Positions 27,831-37,260 of a DNA stretch of 64,000 bases are shown here, one piece after another; position 1 is the first letter of the stretch; every line of letters starts with the position of its first letter. This DNA comes from Vicinamibacteraceae bacterium. GTDB lineage: Bacteria; Acidobacteriota; Thermoanaerobaculia; Multivoradales; Multivoraceae. Below the pieces are notes generated by a model that saw nothing but the letters and a program-made list of their open reading frames with translations, had not been told where the DNA came from and ran no database searches. The DNA lies in contig JAAXHG010000134.1 of the NCBI GenBank assembly GCA_012270995.1, positions 1-64,000 on the forward strand. Direction: 5' to 3'. Both the position numbers and the translations under genes were made by a program.

Positions 27831-29993
27831 CTACGGAGTCGGATAGTCGAAGTCGGGCGGCGCGGCCGACAACTCGACGATCATTTCCGTGTATTCGCCG
27901 GGTTCGGTATCCACGCGAATCATGCCGCCGTGCTCGCGCACGATGTCGGCCGAAAGGGCGAGGCCCAGACCCGTGCCCTGATCCGTCGGCTTCGTCGTGA
28001 AGAAGGGATTGAAGATCTTGTCCACCACGTCGCGCGGTATGCCGTTGCCGTTGTCGCGGACCCGGACCTCCACGCCGTCGTCCATCTTGCGGGTCGTCAC
28101 CGTGAGGGTCGGCTCGTAGGACTCGTCGTCCGAGTTCTGCCGTCTCTCGTTCGTCGCGTAGCAGGCGTTGCTGACCAGGTTGAGGAAGACGCGGCCCACG
28201 TCCTGCGACACGACCTCCAGGGCGCCCAGATCCGGATCGAAGTCCTTCTCGATCGTCAGGTTGAAGTTCGGATCGGTGGCGCGCGCGCTGTGGTAGGCCA
28301 GCCCGATGTGTTCGTCGACCAGGCGGTTGATGTCGGCCTTCTCCCGGCCGACGGCGCCGCGCCCCATCTTCAGCATGTCGGTGACGATCCGGTTGGCGCG
28401 CTCGCCGTGGTTCCGGATCAGCTTCAGATTGCCGCTCAGGTCCTCGAAGATCTCTCCGATCTCTTCCCGCTGATCCTCGTTCAGACTGCCGTCCTCGCCC
28501 TCCTTCATGATCTCCTCGACCTCCTCGAGGAGTTCTCCGGAAACCTCGGAGAAGTTCTTCACGAAGTTCAGCGGATTCTTGATCTCGTGGGCGACGCCGG
28601 CCGTCAGTTCGCCGAGCGCCGCTAGCTTCTCACGCATCACGATCTGGTCCTGCGCCTTCTGCAGATCCGCCAGCACGACCTCCAGCTCGTCGTTCTTCTC
28701 CTTGAGTTCGTCGGCCAGCCTCTCGACCAGGTTCAGGCGCTGCACCTCCAACGCGTGCCGGCGGAAGACCTCCAGCGCGGCCGCCATGTCGGCGACCTCG
28801 TCCTGGCCGCCGATGCCGATCTCGGCTTCCAGGTTGCCGCCGGCCATTTCCCGCATGCTGCTGGAGAGCGCCTCGAAACGACGCACCAGCAAGCGGCCCA
28901 CGAACAGCCAGGCGATGAAGATCGCACCCGCGATGCTGACGACGTTGAGCCCGATCAGCAGGGCGCGGCCGGTGCGGATCGCCTGCGAGGCAGCCAGTGT
29001 CGCCGCGCCGGCTCGGGAGCGGGAGGCGTCGACCAGGCTCACCACCCCCGCACCCAGTTCAAGGGCGAGGTCCTGGTTCTCCTGCAGGAGCGTCTCCTGC
29101 CGGTCGAGCACGTCGACCTCCTGCCGTCTCAGGTCGAAGGCGGTCCGGCTCTTGTCGAGCAACTCCCCGAAGAGAGCCTTCAACTGGCCGGATGTCGCGG
29201 TCTGGTCGATCGCGCTCAAGGCGCGCTCGATGCTCGTCGCCGACGACTCGTAACGCTCCTCGACCGGTTCGATCCGCAACCGGTCCGTCAGCACCGCCAG
29301 GCTCTTCAGGAGCTGATCGATGATCGTGACGTCCTGCTGCAGGCCCACGAACACGCGGTAGCGGTCGATCTCCGGCTCGGAAAAGTGGGTCCCACGAGGC
29401 GCCGGCGGCTCGTCGAACGAGCGGAAGCCGGTCATCGCGTAGAACAGCTGATCGTCGAGAGCCGGCACCAGGAGCGCCGTGATCCGGCTGTGGAGCGCCT
29501 CCAGTTCCACGTGCAGCGCCTCACTCTCCGCACTCAGATCGAAACTCTCCGAAACCGAGTCCTGGATCGCCGCGATGTTTCCGATCAGCTCTTCGCCCCG
29601 CGCGCGGATGCCGGCGATCTCCGCTTCGCCGCCGAGCGACTCCTCGGCGCCGGCTTCCCGGTTCATCAGTTCTTGCAGCGCGTTCTCGAAGTCCCGCCGG
29701 GCGGGCGCGATCTCGACCGTGGCACGATTCAGTTCGCCCTCGTTCACGGCCGCGGTCAACCTGGGGCCCGCCGCGACCAGCGTGCCGCTTCCCTGGGCGA
29801 CGCCGAACGCGGCCGCGAGTTCGGGCACCGTTCCCTGGTTGACCCGGCTCTGGGAGTCGCCGACCTGCGCGAAGGCGAACAGCGCCACCAGACTGGCCGC
29901 GAGCGTCAGCGCGGCCGCGCCGCCGATGCCTACGTAGAGCTGCGTGGCGATCCTGTACCGGGCTTCGGCCAGTCGTCGGAACCACGAGATCAT
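27831..29993 (-). CDS. Membrane sensor histidine kinase (HAMP-HisKA-HATPase)
   Basis: A 720-residue two-component kinase. A membrane helix near residues 22-45 and another near 345-365 flank a 300-residue helical periplasmic sensor resembling the TorS type. A HAMP domain (residues about 365-420), a coiled coil, the H-box [12 protein letters not shown] with His469, and an HATPase domain (N-box [12 protein letters not shown]1 [10 protein letters not shown]2 GTGLGLALS) follow. There is no receiver domain. Its start overlaps the stop of the substrate-binding protein gene, so the binding protein is probably its periplasmic ligand sensor. The likely phosphate acceptor is the receiver domain of the phosphatase two genes upstream. 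Confidence 0.93.
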   Translation of the reverse strand: MISWFRRLAEARYRIATQLYVGIGGAAALTLAASLVALFAFAQVGDSQSRVNQGTVPELAAAFGVAQGSGTLVAAGPRLTAAVNEGELNRATVEIAPARRDFENALQELMNREAGAEESLGGEAEIAGIRARGEELIGNIAAIQDSVSESFDLSAESEALHVELEALHSRITALLVPALDDQLFYAMTGFRSFDEPPAPRGTHFSEPEIDRYRVFVGLQQDVTIIDQLLKSLAVLTDRLRIEPVEERYESSATSIERALSAIDQTATSGQLKALFGELLDKSRTAFDLRRQEVDVLDRQETLLQENQDLALELGAGVVSLVDASRSRAGAATLAASQAIRTGRALLIGLNVVSIAGAIFIAWLFVGRLLVRRFEALSSSMREMAGGNLEAEIGIGGQDEVADMAAALEVFRRHALEVQRLNLVERLADELKEKNDELEVVLADLQKAQDQIVMREKLAALGELTAGVAHEIKNPLNFVKNFSEVSGELLEEVEEIMKEGEDGSLNEDQREEIGEIFEDLSGNLKLIRNHGERANRIVTDMLKMGRGAVGREKADINRLVDEHIGLAYHSARATDPNFNLTIEKDFDPDLGALEVVSQDVGRVFLNLVSNACYATNERRQNSDDESYEPTLTVTTRKMDDGVEVRVRDNGNGIPRDVVDKIFNPFFTTKPTDQGTGLGLALSADIVREHGGMIRVDTEPGEYTEMIVELSAAPPDFDYPTP

Positions 29994-31204
29994 TCGCTCA
30001 CCGCGGCTTCGAGGCGCGTCGCGGGCCGATACCGGCCCCGTTCGTCGATCACGGTCAGGAACACGGCGTCCGAGCCCTGGTTGTCGTCCTCACCGAACGC
30101 CAGTCGAAAGCCGTTCAGATCGATCGAGCCGGCGCCGCGGAGGACCTCGATGAAGCGCTCGCGATCGACCGTCGTCCCGCAGCGCTCGAGCGCCTCGATC
30201 ACGAGGCGTCCGGCCAGGTAGCCCTCGAACGAGACGAAGCCGGGTTCGGCGCCGGGGGTGTGAGCGCGCAGCGCGCGCCGGTAGGCGGCGGCGACTCTCG
30301 AGTTCCGCGCGCTCGGAAACGGCACGACCTGGGTGACGTAGACGCCGGCGCCGCGCGGACCGAGTTCCTCGGCCAGGGCATTGCTGCCCACGAAGGAGAG
30401 CGTCATGAACACCGGATCCAGGCCTATGTGCCGGGCCCAGGCGATCAGGCTTGCGACCGGTTGATAGGCGCCCACGATGATGACGGCCTCGGGCCGCCCC
30501 AACTCGATGTCCACGAGGGCCGTCTTGACGGCGGTCGTGTTGCGGGGGTAGACGCCGATAGCGACCGCCTCCATGCCCCGCCTGTCGAACGCGGCGCGAA
30601 CGCCCGCCAGGCCGGCACGCCCGAAGGAGTCGTTCTGGATGACGACCGCGATCCGCTCGATGCCCAGATCCCTGGTCAGTCGCTCCACCATCTCCTCGGT
30701 CTCCTGGGCATAGGAGGCGCGGAGGTTGATCACGTGCGGTTCGCCGCGGAGAAAGCCCGCGCCGGTGAACGGCGCGATGTACGGCACGCCCGCCTCGTCG
30801 GCGACCGGAACGGCGGAGCGGGAGGTCGGCGTGCCGACGCCGCCGACCAGCGCGAACACGCCTTCATCCTCGATCAGGCGGCGGGTGTTGCCGATCGCCG
30901 CCTCGGGCTCGTAGCCGTCGTCCACCGTGACCAGCTCCAGACGCCGACCGTGCACGCCGCCGGCATCGCTGGCCTCCTTGAACGCCGCCTGGATGCCGAG
31001 CCGCATCCCCCTGCCGAGTTCGGCGGCCGGACCGCTGAAGGCGGCGGACTGACCGAACAGGATGTGCTCGGCAGTAACGCCAGGCGTCCCTTCCGGCCCG
31101 GTCGGCGACGCTGCCGGCTGGGCCGGCGACGGCGCCGCGGCGAGCAACGCCGCCGCGGCCCAGGCGGACGCGGTCAGAGTCGTTCGAGCAGCACTTGCAC
31201 GCAT
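29990..31204 (-). CDS. Periplasmic substrate-binding protein (LivJ/UrtA-like)
   Basis: A 404-residue type I periplasmic binding protein (Peripla_BP_6 family). The signal peptide is MRASAARTTLTASAWAAAAL followed by an Ala-rich cleavage region. The mature part shows ILFGQSAAFSGPAAELG, a ligand-site pattern of branched-chain amino acid and urea binding proteins, and VFALVGGVGTPTSRSAVP. No permease or ABC genes of the Liv type are nearby. It sits between an anti-sigma kinase and a histidine kinase and overlaps the latter by four bases, suggesting a sensing rather than transport role. I chose ATG 31204 over a TTG 30 bases upstream. Confidence 0.9.
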   Translation of the reverse strand: MRASAARTTLTASAWAAAALLAAAPSPAQPAASPTGPEGTPGVTAEHILFGQSAAFSGPAAELGRGMRLGIQAAFKEASDAGGVHGRRLELVTVDDGYEPEAAIGNTRRLIEDEGVFALVGGVGTPTSRSAVPVADEAGVPYIAPFTGAGFLRGEPHVINLRASYAQETEEMVERLTRDLGIERIAVVIQNDSFGRAGLAGVRAAFDRRGMEAVAIGVYPRNTTAVKTALVDIELGRPEAVIIVGAYQPVASLIAWARHIGLDPVFMTLSFVGSNALAEELGPRGAGVYVTQVVPFPSARNSRVAAAYRRALRAHTPGAEPGFVSFEGYLAGRLVIEALERCGTTVDRERFIEVLRGAGSIDLNGFRLAFGEDDNQGSDAVFLTVIDERGRYRPATRLEAAVSE

Positions 31205-31230
31205 GGCTCCAAGCGGTCCCGTGCCGCGGT

Positions 31231-31650
31231 TCAACTCCGGCGCTTGACCATGGTCACGTGGTTGCGGCCGCCCTCGCGCCGGTAGAACGCCTCGTCCATC
31301 AGCGCCTTCACGATGTGAACGCCCAGGCCGCCGATCTTTCGATCTTCGAGCGCCGCGTCGATGTTCGGCGCCGGCGCCTCGCGGAACGGATCGAACGGCT
31401 TGCCCTTGTCGCGCACCTCCACCCGGACCTCCTCATCCGTCGAGACGACCTCGATCTCGATCTCACTCGCGCCCTCCTCCTCGCCGCCGTGACGAACCAC
31501 GTTCGTTGCCAGTTCCTCAAGCGCCAGAACGACGCCGTAGGAAACGTCCGGCGCCCAGGCCTCCTCCCGGCCTAGGGTCTCCACGGCTTCCGAAACGCCC
31601 GCGAGCTCCTCGATCCGGTTCGGCACGCGAAGAATCCGGCTAGCGCTCAC
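31231..31650 (-). CDS. RsbW-like anti-sigma factor kinase
   Basis: A 139-residue HATPase_c_2 protein. It has the N-box ALEELATNVVRHG, the G1 loop VRDKGKPFDP and the G2 loop GGLGVHIVK of the RsbW/SpoIIAB family. These bind an STAS partner or a sigma factor and phosphorylate the STAS protein. It overlaps the upstream phosphatase gene at GTGA. No sigma factor gene is in the window, so the output target is unknown. Confidence 0.92.
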   Translation of the reverse strand: MSASRILRVPNRIEELAGVSEAVETLGREEAWAPDVSYGVVLALEELATNVVRHGGEEEGASEIEIEVVSTDEEVRVEVRDKGKPFDPFREAPAPNIDAALEDRKIGGLGVHIVKALMDEAFYRREGGRNHVTMVKRRS

Positions 31651-32843
31651 TCGTCGGCGACACGCAAGGTCATGCAGGTCAGATCGTCGAACTGCGGCGC
31701 TTCGCCGGCGAAATCCCGCACCGCCTGCAGGATCGTCTCGGCAGCTTCCCGGGCACTCGGTCGCCGACCGCCTCGAAACAGCGCCCGAAGGGCTGCCAGG
31801 CCGAACTCTTCGTTCGACGCGTTGATCGCCTCGGTGACGCCGTCCGTGAAGAAGACGACCAGATCGCCCGGATGAAGCGCGACGCTGGCCTGACCGTAGG
31901 GAAACCCGGAAACCGCTCCCAGGGCAAGGCCGCCCGTCAGCTCAAGTTCCTCCGAACTGCCGTCGGCGTGAACCACCAGCGGTGGGTTGTGGCCGCCGTT
32001 GGCGAAGGTGAGCACCCTGCTCGAAGGATCGTAGACGCCGTAGAACACGGTGACGAACATCGCCGCCTCGTTCGTCTCGTTCAGCAGGTCGTTCACTTCG
32101 GAAAGGACCGCCGAAGGGCTCCCGGCGCCGACCGCCGCCCCCTTGAGCAAGGTGCGGCTGGACATCATGAACAGGGCCGCCGGCACTCCCTTGTCCGACA
32201 CGTCGGCTACGGCAAGCCCTACGCGGCCCCTTTCCAGCTTGATCACGTCGAAGAAGTCGCCCCCGACGTTGCGCGCGGCCTGCATGCATCCGTACACCTC
32301 GCAGCCGTCCAGGCGGGGGAAGGCGTCCGGCAGGATCGACTGCTGGATCTTCGTCGCCACGTCGAGTTCGTTCTGGAGCGCCACCAGCTTGTCGCGCGAG
32401 GCGAGCGCGGCGCGCCACTCGTCCAGGTGCCGCAAGGTCCGCTCGATGGTGACTTCGAGGTCGGTGAAGTCGATCGGTTTGGTGACGAAGTCGAAGGCGC
32501 CGCGGTTCATCGCGGTGCGGATGTTCTCCATGTCGCCGTAGGCCGAGACGATGACGGAGCGGAGATCCGAGTTCACGTCGGGGATCTGCTGCAACAGGGT
32601 CAGACCGTCCATCTTCGGCATGTTGATGTCCGAGAGAACGATGTCGATGTCCGGATCCCGCGCCAGGACCTCCAGCGCCTCGACGCCGTTCGCGGCGAAC
32701 TCGAAGCCGTACTCGCCCCGTCGGATGTGGCGTCGCATCCGCTGGCGAACCAGGCGCTCCAGGTCCGGCTCGTCGTCGACGACCAGGATCCTGTAGTCGG
32801 GAACATCCCCGCGCGCCGCCCGGGCACTCGCTCCGTCGGACAT
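31647..32843 (-). CDS. Response regulator with RsbU-type PP2C phosphatase domain
   Basis: A 398-residue protein. Residues 17-135 are a receiver domain with the acid pair VVDDEP and phosphoacceptor Asp72 in SDINMPKMDG. A coiled-coil linker ends in the QQSILP segment typical of RsbU-like proteins. Residues about 190-395 form a SpoIIE/PP2C domain with GGDFFDV, ADVSDKGVPAALFM and FFTDGVTEA metal-binding motifs. Phosphorylation of the receiver should control dephosphorylation of the STAS protein encoded directly upstream (19-base gap). Confidence 0.95.
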   Translation of the reverse strand: MSDGASARAARGDVPDYRILVVDDEPDLERLVRQRMRRHIRRGEYGFEFAANGVEALEVLARDPDIDIVLSDINMPKMDGLTLLQQIPDVNSDLRSVIVSAYGDMENIRTAMNRGAFDFVTKPIDFTDLEVTIERTLRHLDEWRAALASRDKLVALQNELDVATKIQQSILPDAFPRLDGCEVYGCMQAARNVGGDFFDVIKLERGRVGLAVADVSDKGVPAALFMMSSRTLLKGAAVGAGSPSAVLSEVNDLLNETNEAAMFVTVFYGVYDPSSRVLTFANGGHNPPLVVHADGSSEELELTGGLALGAVSGFPYGQASVALHPGDLVVFFTDGVTEAINASNEEFGLAALRALFRGGRRPSAREAAETILQAVRDFAGEAPQFDDLTCMTLRVADE

Positions 32844-32862
32844 CGAGCGGCGCCGGGGCGAC

Positions 32863-33201
32863 CTACTTTCCGGCGGCCGCGAGAGCGTCGGCCTGCGTGT
32901 CGTAGATCTGAATGATGCGGTTGAAGCCGCTGATCTCGAACACCGACTGAACGGGATCGGAGAGCGCGCAGAGGGAGATGCTCACGTTGCGCTGGCCGAG
33001 GGTCTTGGCGACCAGCAGCACGACCCTCAGGCCGGCGCTGCTGATGTAGGCGAGCTGACCCAGATCGATGACCACGGCCTTGACGTCCTCGCCGATCGCC
33101 CCCTGCAACTGGCGCTCGAAGTCCTGGGAATTCGAGCTGTCGACGCGGCCTTCGACTTTCGCCAAGAGAACTTCGTCGTGATGCTCAGCCTGGACGTTCA
33201 T
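32863..33201 (-). CDS. STAS-domain anti-sigma factor antagonist
   Basis: A 112-residue SpoIIAA/RsbV-like protein. The motif AYISSAGLRVVLL carries Ser54 and Ser55, one of which should be the site phosphorylated by the RsbW-like kinase. The start at 33201 is fixed by AGGAGG at 33210-33215, eight bases upstream; a much longer open frame has no family similarity. It is the first gene of a leftward run of eight genes with gaps of at most 26 bases. Confidence 0.94.
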   Translation of the reverse strand: MNVQAEHHDEVLLAKVEGRVDSSNSQDFERQLQGAIGEDVKAVVIDLGQLAYISSAGLRVVLLVAKTLGQRNVSISLCALSDPVQSVFEISGFNRIIQIYDTQADALAAAGK

Positions 33202-33503
33202 CCTCTCTGCCTCCTGTTCCTTACCGCTCACTCTTGGTCCCCGTTCCGAGGATCGGACGAAACCGCGGTGGATCTTATCCGAAAGGCGCTGAACCGACGT
33301 CATGGGATCGTCGTCCGGCAACTCCCGGCGCCGTTGTTCTCGACACTCCTCGACCCGGCATCTCCGATAGAGGCGCCGCGAGCCCTGTTCGCGCGGCTCA
33401 TTTGGACGCTCCCGACGCCAGCCCCGTATGATTCTGTAAGCCGCAGGTGACCCGCCCGCACTCCGCCCGCGGCCGAACCCGACTTCTCTCAAGGAACACG
33501 AAA
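33202..33503. other. Divergent intergenic region
   Basis: Non-coding spacer of 302 bases between the STAS gene (left) and the pseudopilin gene (right). It must hold promoters for both. On the + strand the best candidate is TTGGAC at 33402-33407 with TATGAT at 33427-33432, but the 19-base spacer is long. I see no other convincing element. Confidence 0.4.
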
Positions 33504-34085
33504 ATGAACGGAGCGCGCTCCCACCGCCGGCACGGCGGATTCACCCTGATCGAACTGCTGATCGTCGTGGCGATCATCGGCATCATCTCCGCCCTGCTGG
33601 TGCCGAACCTGATGACCGGCCTCCAGAACGCGAACCAGACGCGGACCCAGGCCGACATGAAGAGTGTCGGCACCGCCTGGATGCAGTGGCTCACCGACCA
33701 GGTCAGCGCCGCCGCCGCCGGATCGAGCACGACCGCGACGTTCGCCTGGAGCGAGTTCACCCACGCCGACTTCTCGCACGCCGATCTGTCCGCCCTGCTC
33801 AGGCCGTCGAACACGTTCTTCTACCTGCAGGACGTGCCCGAACGCGACGGCTGGAACAACCCCTACCGTTTCGGCTTCGCGGGCTCGGACAAGCTGCTCG
33901 GCACACAGGTCATCGGCATCTGGAGCGGCGGCCGCGACGGCTCGGCCACCGCCCAACCGGAGTCGAGCTACGAGATCGGCGCCTTTCCGGGCACCGACTT
34001 CAACCAGGATCTGGTCTGGGCCGACGGTTACTGGGTGCGCTGGCCGGGCAGTGCGGCGGCGGCCGACGAGGAAGGCGGCAACTGA
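33504..34085 (+). CDS. Type II secretion/type IV pilin-like protein
   Basis: A 193-residue prepilin. The N-terminus has a short basic leader (NGARSHRRHGG) and the processing site GG|FTLIEL, followed by the hydrophobic helix LIVVAIIGIISALLVPNL of class III signal peptides, with Glu5 of the mature protein present. The C-terminal part (GWNNPYRFGFAG...IGIWSGGRDG) resembles GspG-type pseudopilins. No secretion or pilus assembly genes are nearby, so it relies on machinery encoded elsewhere. Confidence 0.9.
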   Translation: MNGARSHRRHGGFTLIELLIVVAIIGIISALLVPNLMTGLQNANQTRTQADMKSVGTAWMQWLTDQVSAAAAGSSTTATFAWSEFTHADFSHADLSALLRPSNTFFYLQDVPERDGWNNPYRFGFAGSDKLLGTQVIGIWSGGRDGSATAQPESSYEIGAFPGTDFNQDLVWADGYWVRWPGSAAAADEEGGN

Positions 34086-34123
34086 CACGCCTGACGGCTC
34101 CGGAACGCCGGAACCGCCAGCGA

Positions 34124-34999
34124 TCAGATCTGGGAGAACGCGGTCGGCCGCAGGAACACGCTCTCGATCCCCGAGACCGTACCCCTGTACATCTCCATGT
34201 CGCGCATGCGGACCCACTCCGGGTGCTCGAGGAACGCCGTCCAGTGCTCGCGGTGCGATTCCATGTCGGGCGCCGACAGGATGTAGACGAGGGCCGGCAC
34301 GTTGGCGCCGATCAGCAGTTCGCCGTACAGGAGAGGCGCCATGTCAACGTCCCGCATGATGTCGATCTCGCCGTAGTCGAACATGTGGACCTTGCGGCGC
34401 GCCGTGTCCTCGTTGTGGCTCTCGTACAGGCGGAGTTCGAAGATCCGGTCTTCGCCAGCCGCTGTCTGCGGCGGTAGCTCCATTGTCGGCATGCCCTTGA
34501 AGGCGCGCAGGAGCCAGCTCTCGACCCGCTCGTAGATCGGCTCCCGCCTCGGCGTGGCGTACATCGGCGCCGCTGCCTCCAGGTACTCGGCGTCCGCTTC
34601 CAGCGCGGACTTCATGCCGGTGAAATCGTCCACGCTCGAGAACGCGATGATCGCCCACACGGACATCGCGTCCACGGGATCGAGGGCCTCCTCCTCCGAG
34701 GGCGGTTCGACGCCGAACACGCCGACCCGGTCGATTCCCGCACGGTTCAGCGCCGGCACCAGGACGTTCTCCAGATAGGCGAGGACGGTCTGCCGGCTGT
34801 TTTCGTCCGAGAGCCGGTAGCGGCGGATCTCGTAGTACTCCCGGGCGGGCCCGCTCTGCTCCGCGACCTCCTCGGCGGCCGCCTCCGGCGCCTCGGCCGG
34901 CGCGCAAGCGACGATCAGGCCAAGAGCCGCCGCGGGCGCGGCGAGCGCGGACCAGAAACTACTGTTTGACCGGATGAGCATCGTTCGACGTACCTCCAT
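34124..34999 (-). CDS. NIPSNAP-family lipoprotein
   Basis: A 291-residue protein. A signal sequence ends in the lipobox-like LIVAC, so it is probably an outer-membrane-side lipoprotein. The mature part has two ferredoxin-like repeats of the NIPSNAP type (YYEIRRYRL and RIFELRLYESHNED starts). Function of bacterial members is not established. The ATG at 34999 overlaps the stop of the upstream hydrolase (TGATG); an ATG at 34981 is an alternative start. Confidence 0.85.
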   Translation of the reverse strand: MEVRRTMLIRSNSSFWSALAAPAAALGLIVACAPAEAPEAAAEEVAEQSGPAREYYEIRRYRLSDENSRQTVLAYLENVLVPALNRAGIDRVGVFGVEPPSEEEALDPVDAMSVWAIIAFSSVDDFTGMKSALEADAEYLEAAAPMYATPRREPIYERVESWLLRAFKGMPTMELPPQTAAGEDRIFELRLYESHNEDTARRKVHMFDYGEIDIMRDVDMAPLLYGELLIGANVPALVYILSAPDMESHREHWTAFLEHPEWVRMRDMEMYRGTVSGIESVFLRPTAFSQI

Positions 35000-35934
35000 C
35001 ACTCCCTGGCCAGCAGCCAGGCACGCATCGTCTTCGAGACGAGATCCGCGGCCTCCAACTGGACCCAGTGGCCCACCGACGGCACCGTGACCAGGGTGTA
35101 GTCGCGGTCGATCCAGTCCCAGGTGTTCTTCAGCCCGTCCTTGTCCACCGCCGTGTCCTTCAGGCCGTGGAACTGGAGCACCGGCATCTGCAGGTTCGGC
35201 ATCTCGCCGCCGCCGGCAACCTGGCCGTAGTTCGCCCGGTAGTAGTTCAGCATGCCGTCCCAGTAGGAGCGGGCGAACGCCTCCCGATAGTGGCCGGCCA
35301 CCTTGGCGCCCTCGCTGGCGTAGCGGTTCAGAAGACCCTCCGGCACCGGACTGCCGTCCGGCTCCGACGTCGCGAAGTTCCGGGCGTACTGCGTGTTTTG
35401 CCGCTGCGCCTCGGTGGCGTTCGCGATCACGTTCGCGTAGCCCTTCGGATGGGTGAGGTTGAGGATGACGAGGCGCTCGATCTGCTCCGGGTGCGTCATC
35501 GCGTAACGCCAGGCGATCGCGCCGCCCCAGTCGTGCCCGACCAGAGTCACCGGTGCTCCGAGATCCTCGATCACGGCGGCGACGTCACCCAGGATCAACG
35601 GCATCCGGTAGTCCTCGGCCCGCTTCGGCTGACCGCTGCGGTTGTATCCGCGCAGGTCCATCGCCGCCGTCCGGAACTCGCCCTCGAGAGCCGCCATCTG
35701 GTGTCGCCAGGAGTACCAGAGGTCCGGGAAGCCGTGAAGGAACAGGACCGGCTTGCCCTCCCCCAGAGTGACGTAGTGGATGTCGATGTCACCGCTCTTC
35801 ACCGTATGGTGCTCGACACGGTCCCACACGTCGGCATTCGAATCGTCGCCGGCGGCGGCGAGCGGAACCAGCAAGATGGCGAGCAGGAGCGCCGCGCACC
35901 GGGTCAGTCGGCTTCGGGCCTTGATCGAGATCAC
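34999..35934 (-). CDS. Exported alpha/beta hydrolase (epoxide hydrolase/dehalogenase type)
   Basis: A 311-residue protein with a signal peptide (CAALLLAILLVPLAAAG). It has the oxyanion motif HGFPDLWYSW at residues 67-76, nucleophile Asp135 in GHDWGG, and a catalytic His in VGHWVQLE near the C-terminus. An Asp nucleophile with HGFP indicates the soluble epoxide hydrolase/haloalkane dehalogenase subfamily; the actual substrate is unknown. The GTG start at 35934 has GGGAGG six bases upstream. It is co-translated with the NIPSNAP lipoprotein. Confidence 0.88.
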   Translation of the reverse strand: MISIKARSRLTRCAALLLAILLVPLAAAGDDSNADVWDRVEHHTVKSGDIDIHYVTLGEGKPVLFLHGFPDLWYSWRHQMAALEGEFRTAAMDLRGYNRSGQPKRAEDYRMPLILGDVAAVIEDLGAPVTLVGHDWGGAIAWRYAMTHPEQIERLVILNLTHPKGYANVIANATEAQRQNTQYARNFATSEPDGSPVPEGLLNRYASEGAKVAGHYREAFARSYWDGMLNYYRANYGQVAGGGEMPNLQMPVLQFHGLKDTAVDKDGLKNTWDWIDRDYTLVTVPSVGHWVQLEAADLVSKTMRAWLLARE

Positions 35935-35955
35935 GTCCGTCCTCCCTTCGGGGCT

Positions 35956-35968
35956 ATCATGGCATGAT
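35956..35968. promoter_or_regulatory. Operator-like palindrome between divergent genes
   Basis: A perfect inverted repeat ATCATG-G-CATGAT lies in the 75-base region between the divergent hydrolase and beta-helix genes. The position suits a repressor site for either gene; no regulator is adjacent. Confidence 0.35.
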
Positions 35969-36009
35969 CCCGCCGGCCAGGAAACGACCCCGGAGATGAA
36001 ACCCCAGCC

Positions 36010-37260
36010 ATGAAGCAAAGTCACCTCTGTACCGCCGTCTGCCTGCTCGCCCTGGCCGCCTGCGCCGCCCAGGACGGACCTCTCCGCCCCGGCGCCAACG
36101 ACCACAAGACCCTCCAGGAAACCCTGCTCGTCGCCGAGCCCGGGGCCGTCATCGAGCTCGGCGCCGGCCGCTTCGAACTCGACGCGACCCTCTCCCTCGA
36201 CGTCGAGGGCGTGACGCTTCGCGGCCAGGGCATGGAGGAGACGATCCTCGACTTCGCCAGCCAGGCGCCGGGTACCGGCGGCGAGGGGGTTCTGGTCACG
36301 GCCGACGACTTCACGGTCGAGAACCTCGCCGTCGAGAACACGCAAGGCGACGGCATCAAGGTCGAGGGCACGACCGGCGCCGCCTTCCGCAACGTGCGGG
36401 TCGAGTGGACCAACGGCCCGGACACGAACAACGGCGCCTACGGTCTCTACCCGGTCCAGGTGACGAACGTCCTGATCGAGGACAGCCGGGTACGCGGCGC
36501 ATCGGACGCCGGCATCTACGTCGGTCAGTCCGCCAACGTGGTCGTGCGGCGCAACGAGGTGTGGGAAAACGTGGCCGGGATCGAGATCGAGAACACGACC
36601 GGCGCGGACGTCTACGAGAACCGGGTCCACGGCAACACGGGCGGCCTGCTCGTCTTCTCCCTGCCGGAGCTTCCGGTCAAGGACGGCCGGGACGCGCGCG
36701 TGTACGACAACGAGATCGCGGACAACAACCTGCCCAACTTCGGCAAGGAGGGAGCGATCGTCTCCACGATTCCGGCCGGCTCGGGGATCATCGTCATGGC
36801 CAGCGACAACGTCGAGCTGTTCGGAAACCGGATCCGGAACAACCAGAACTCGAACCTCGCGGTGATCTCCTACCTCTCGACCGGACGCGCCTACAACGAT
36901 CCCGGTTACGACCCGTACACCGAGGGCATCTACATCCACGACAACGAGTTCGTCGGCGGCGGCGACCGGCCGAACGGGGCCTTCGCGGACGCGTTCGTCG
37001 AACTGGCCGGCGGCGCCTTCCCGGACATCGTGTGGGACGGCGTGGTCAACCCTGACCGGCTCGTCGACGGCGCGGTGCCCGATGAACTCCGCCTCTACAT
37101 CGAAAACAACGGGGACGCGGACTTCGTCAACCTCGACGTCGGGGCCGTGTTCGCGGGCGGGCAGCCGGACGTCAGCACGGATCTGGCGGCCCACCAGGGC
37201 GCACTGCCGGCGGTTCCGCAGCCGGTCGACCTGGGAGCGGCGACCGGTGGCGCTCCGTAG
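36010..37260 (+). CDS. Parallel beta-helix lipoprotein (TIGR03805-like)
   Basis: A 416-residue lipoprotein (lipobox LALAAC) built of right-handed beta-helix turns. Recurring N-x-V-x-x-N and I-E-D-S/N phrases (FTVENLAVENTQGDGIKVEG, VVVRRNEVWENVAGIEIENT, VELFGNRIRNNQNSN) define the coils. It matches the family routinely found next to SO2930-type di-heme cytochromes, and such a gene directly follows with a 14-base overlap. The pair's role is unknown; a surface or periplasmic redox function is usually supposed. Confidence 0.88.
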   Translation: MKQSHLCTAVCLLALAACAAQDGPLRPGANDHKTLQETLLVAEPGAVIELGAGRFELDATLSLDVEGVTLRGQGMEETILDFASQAPGTGGEGVLVTADDFTVENLAVENTQGDGIKVEGTTGAAFRNVRVEWTNGPDTNNGAYGLYPVQVTNVLIEDSRVRGASDAGIYVGQSANVVVRRNEVWENVAGIEIENTTGADVYENRVHGNTGGLLVFSLPELPVKDGRDARVYDNEIADNNLPNFGKEGAIVSTIPAGSGIIVMASDNVELFGNRIRNNQNSNLAVISYLSTGRAYNDPGYDPYTEGIYIHDNEFVGGGDRPNGAFADAFVELAGGAFPDIVWDGVVNPDRLVDGAVPDELRLYIENNGDADFVNLDVGAVFAGGQPDVSTDLAAHQGALPAVPQPVDLGAATGGAP

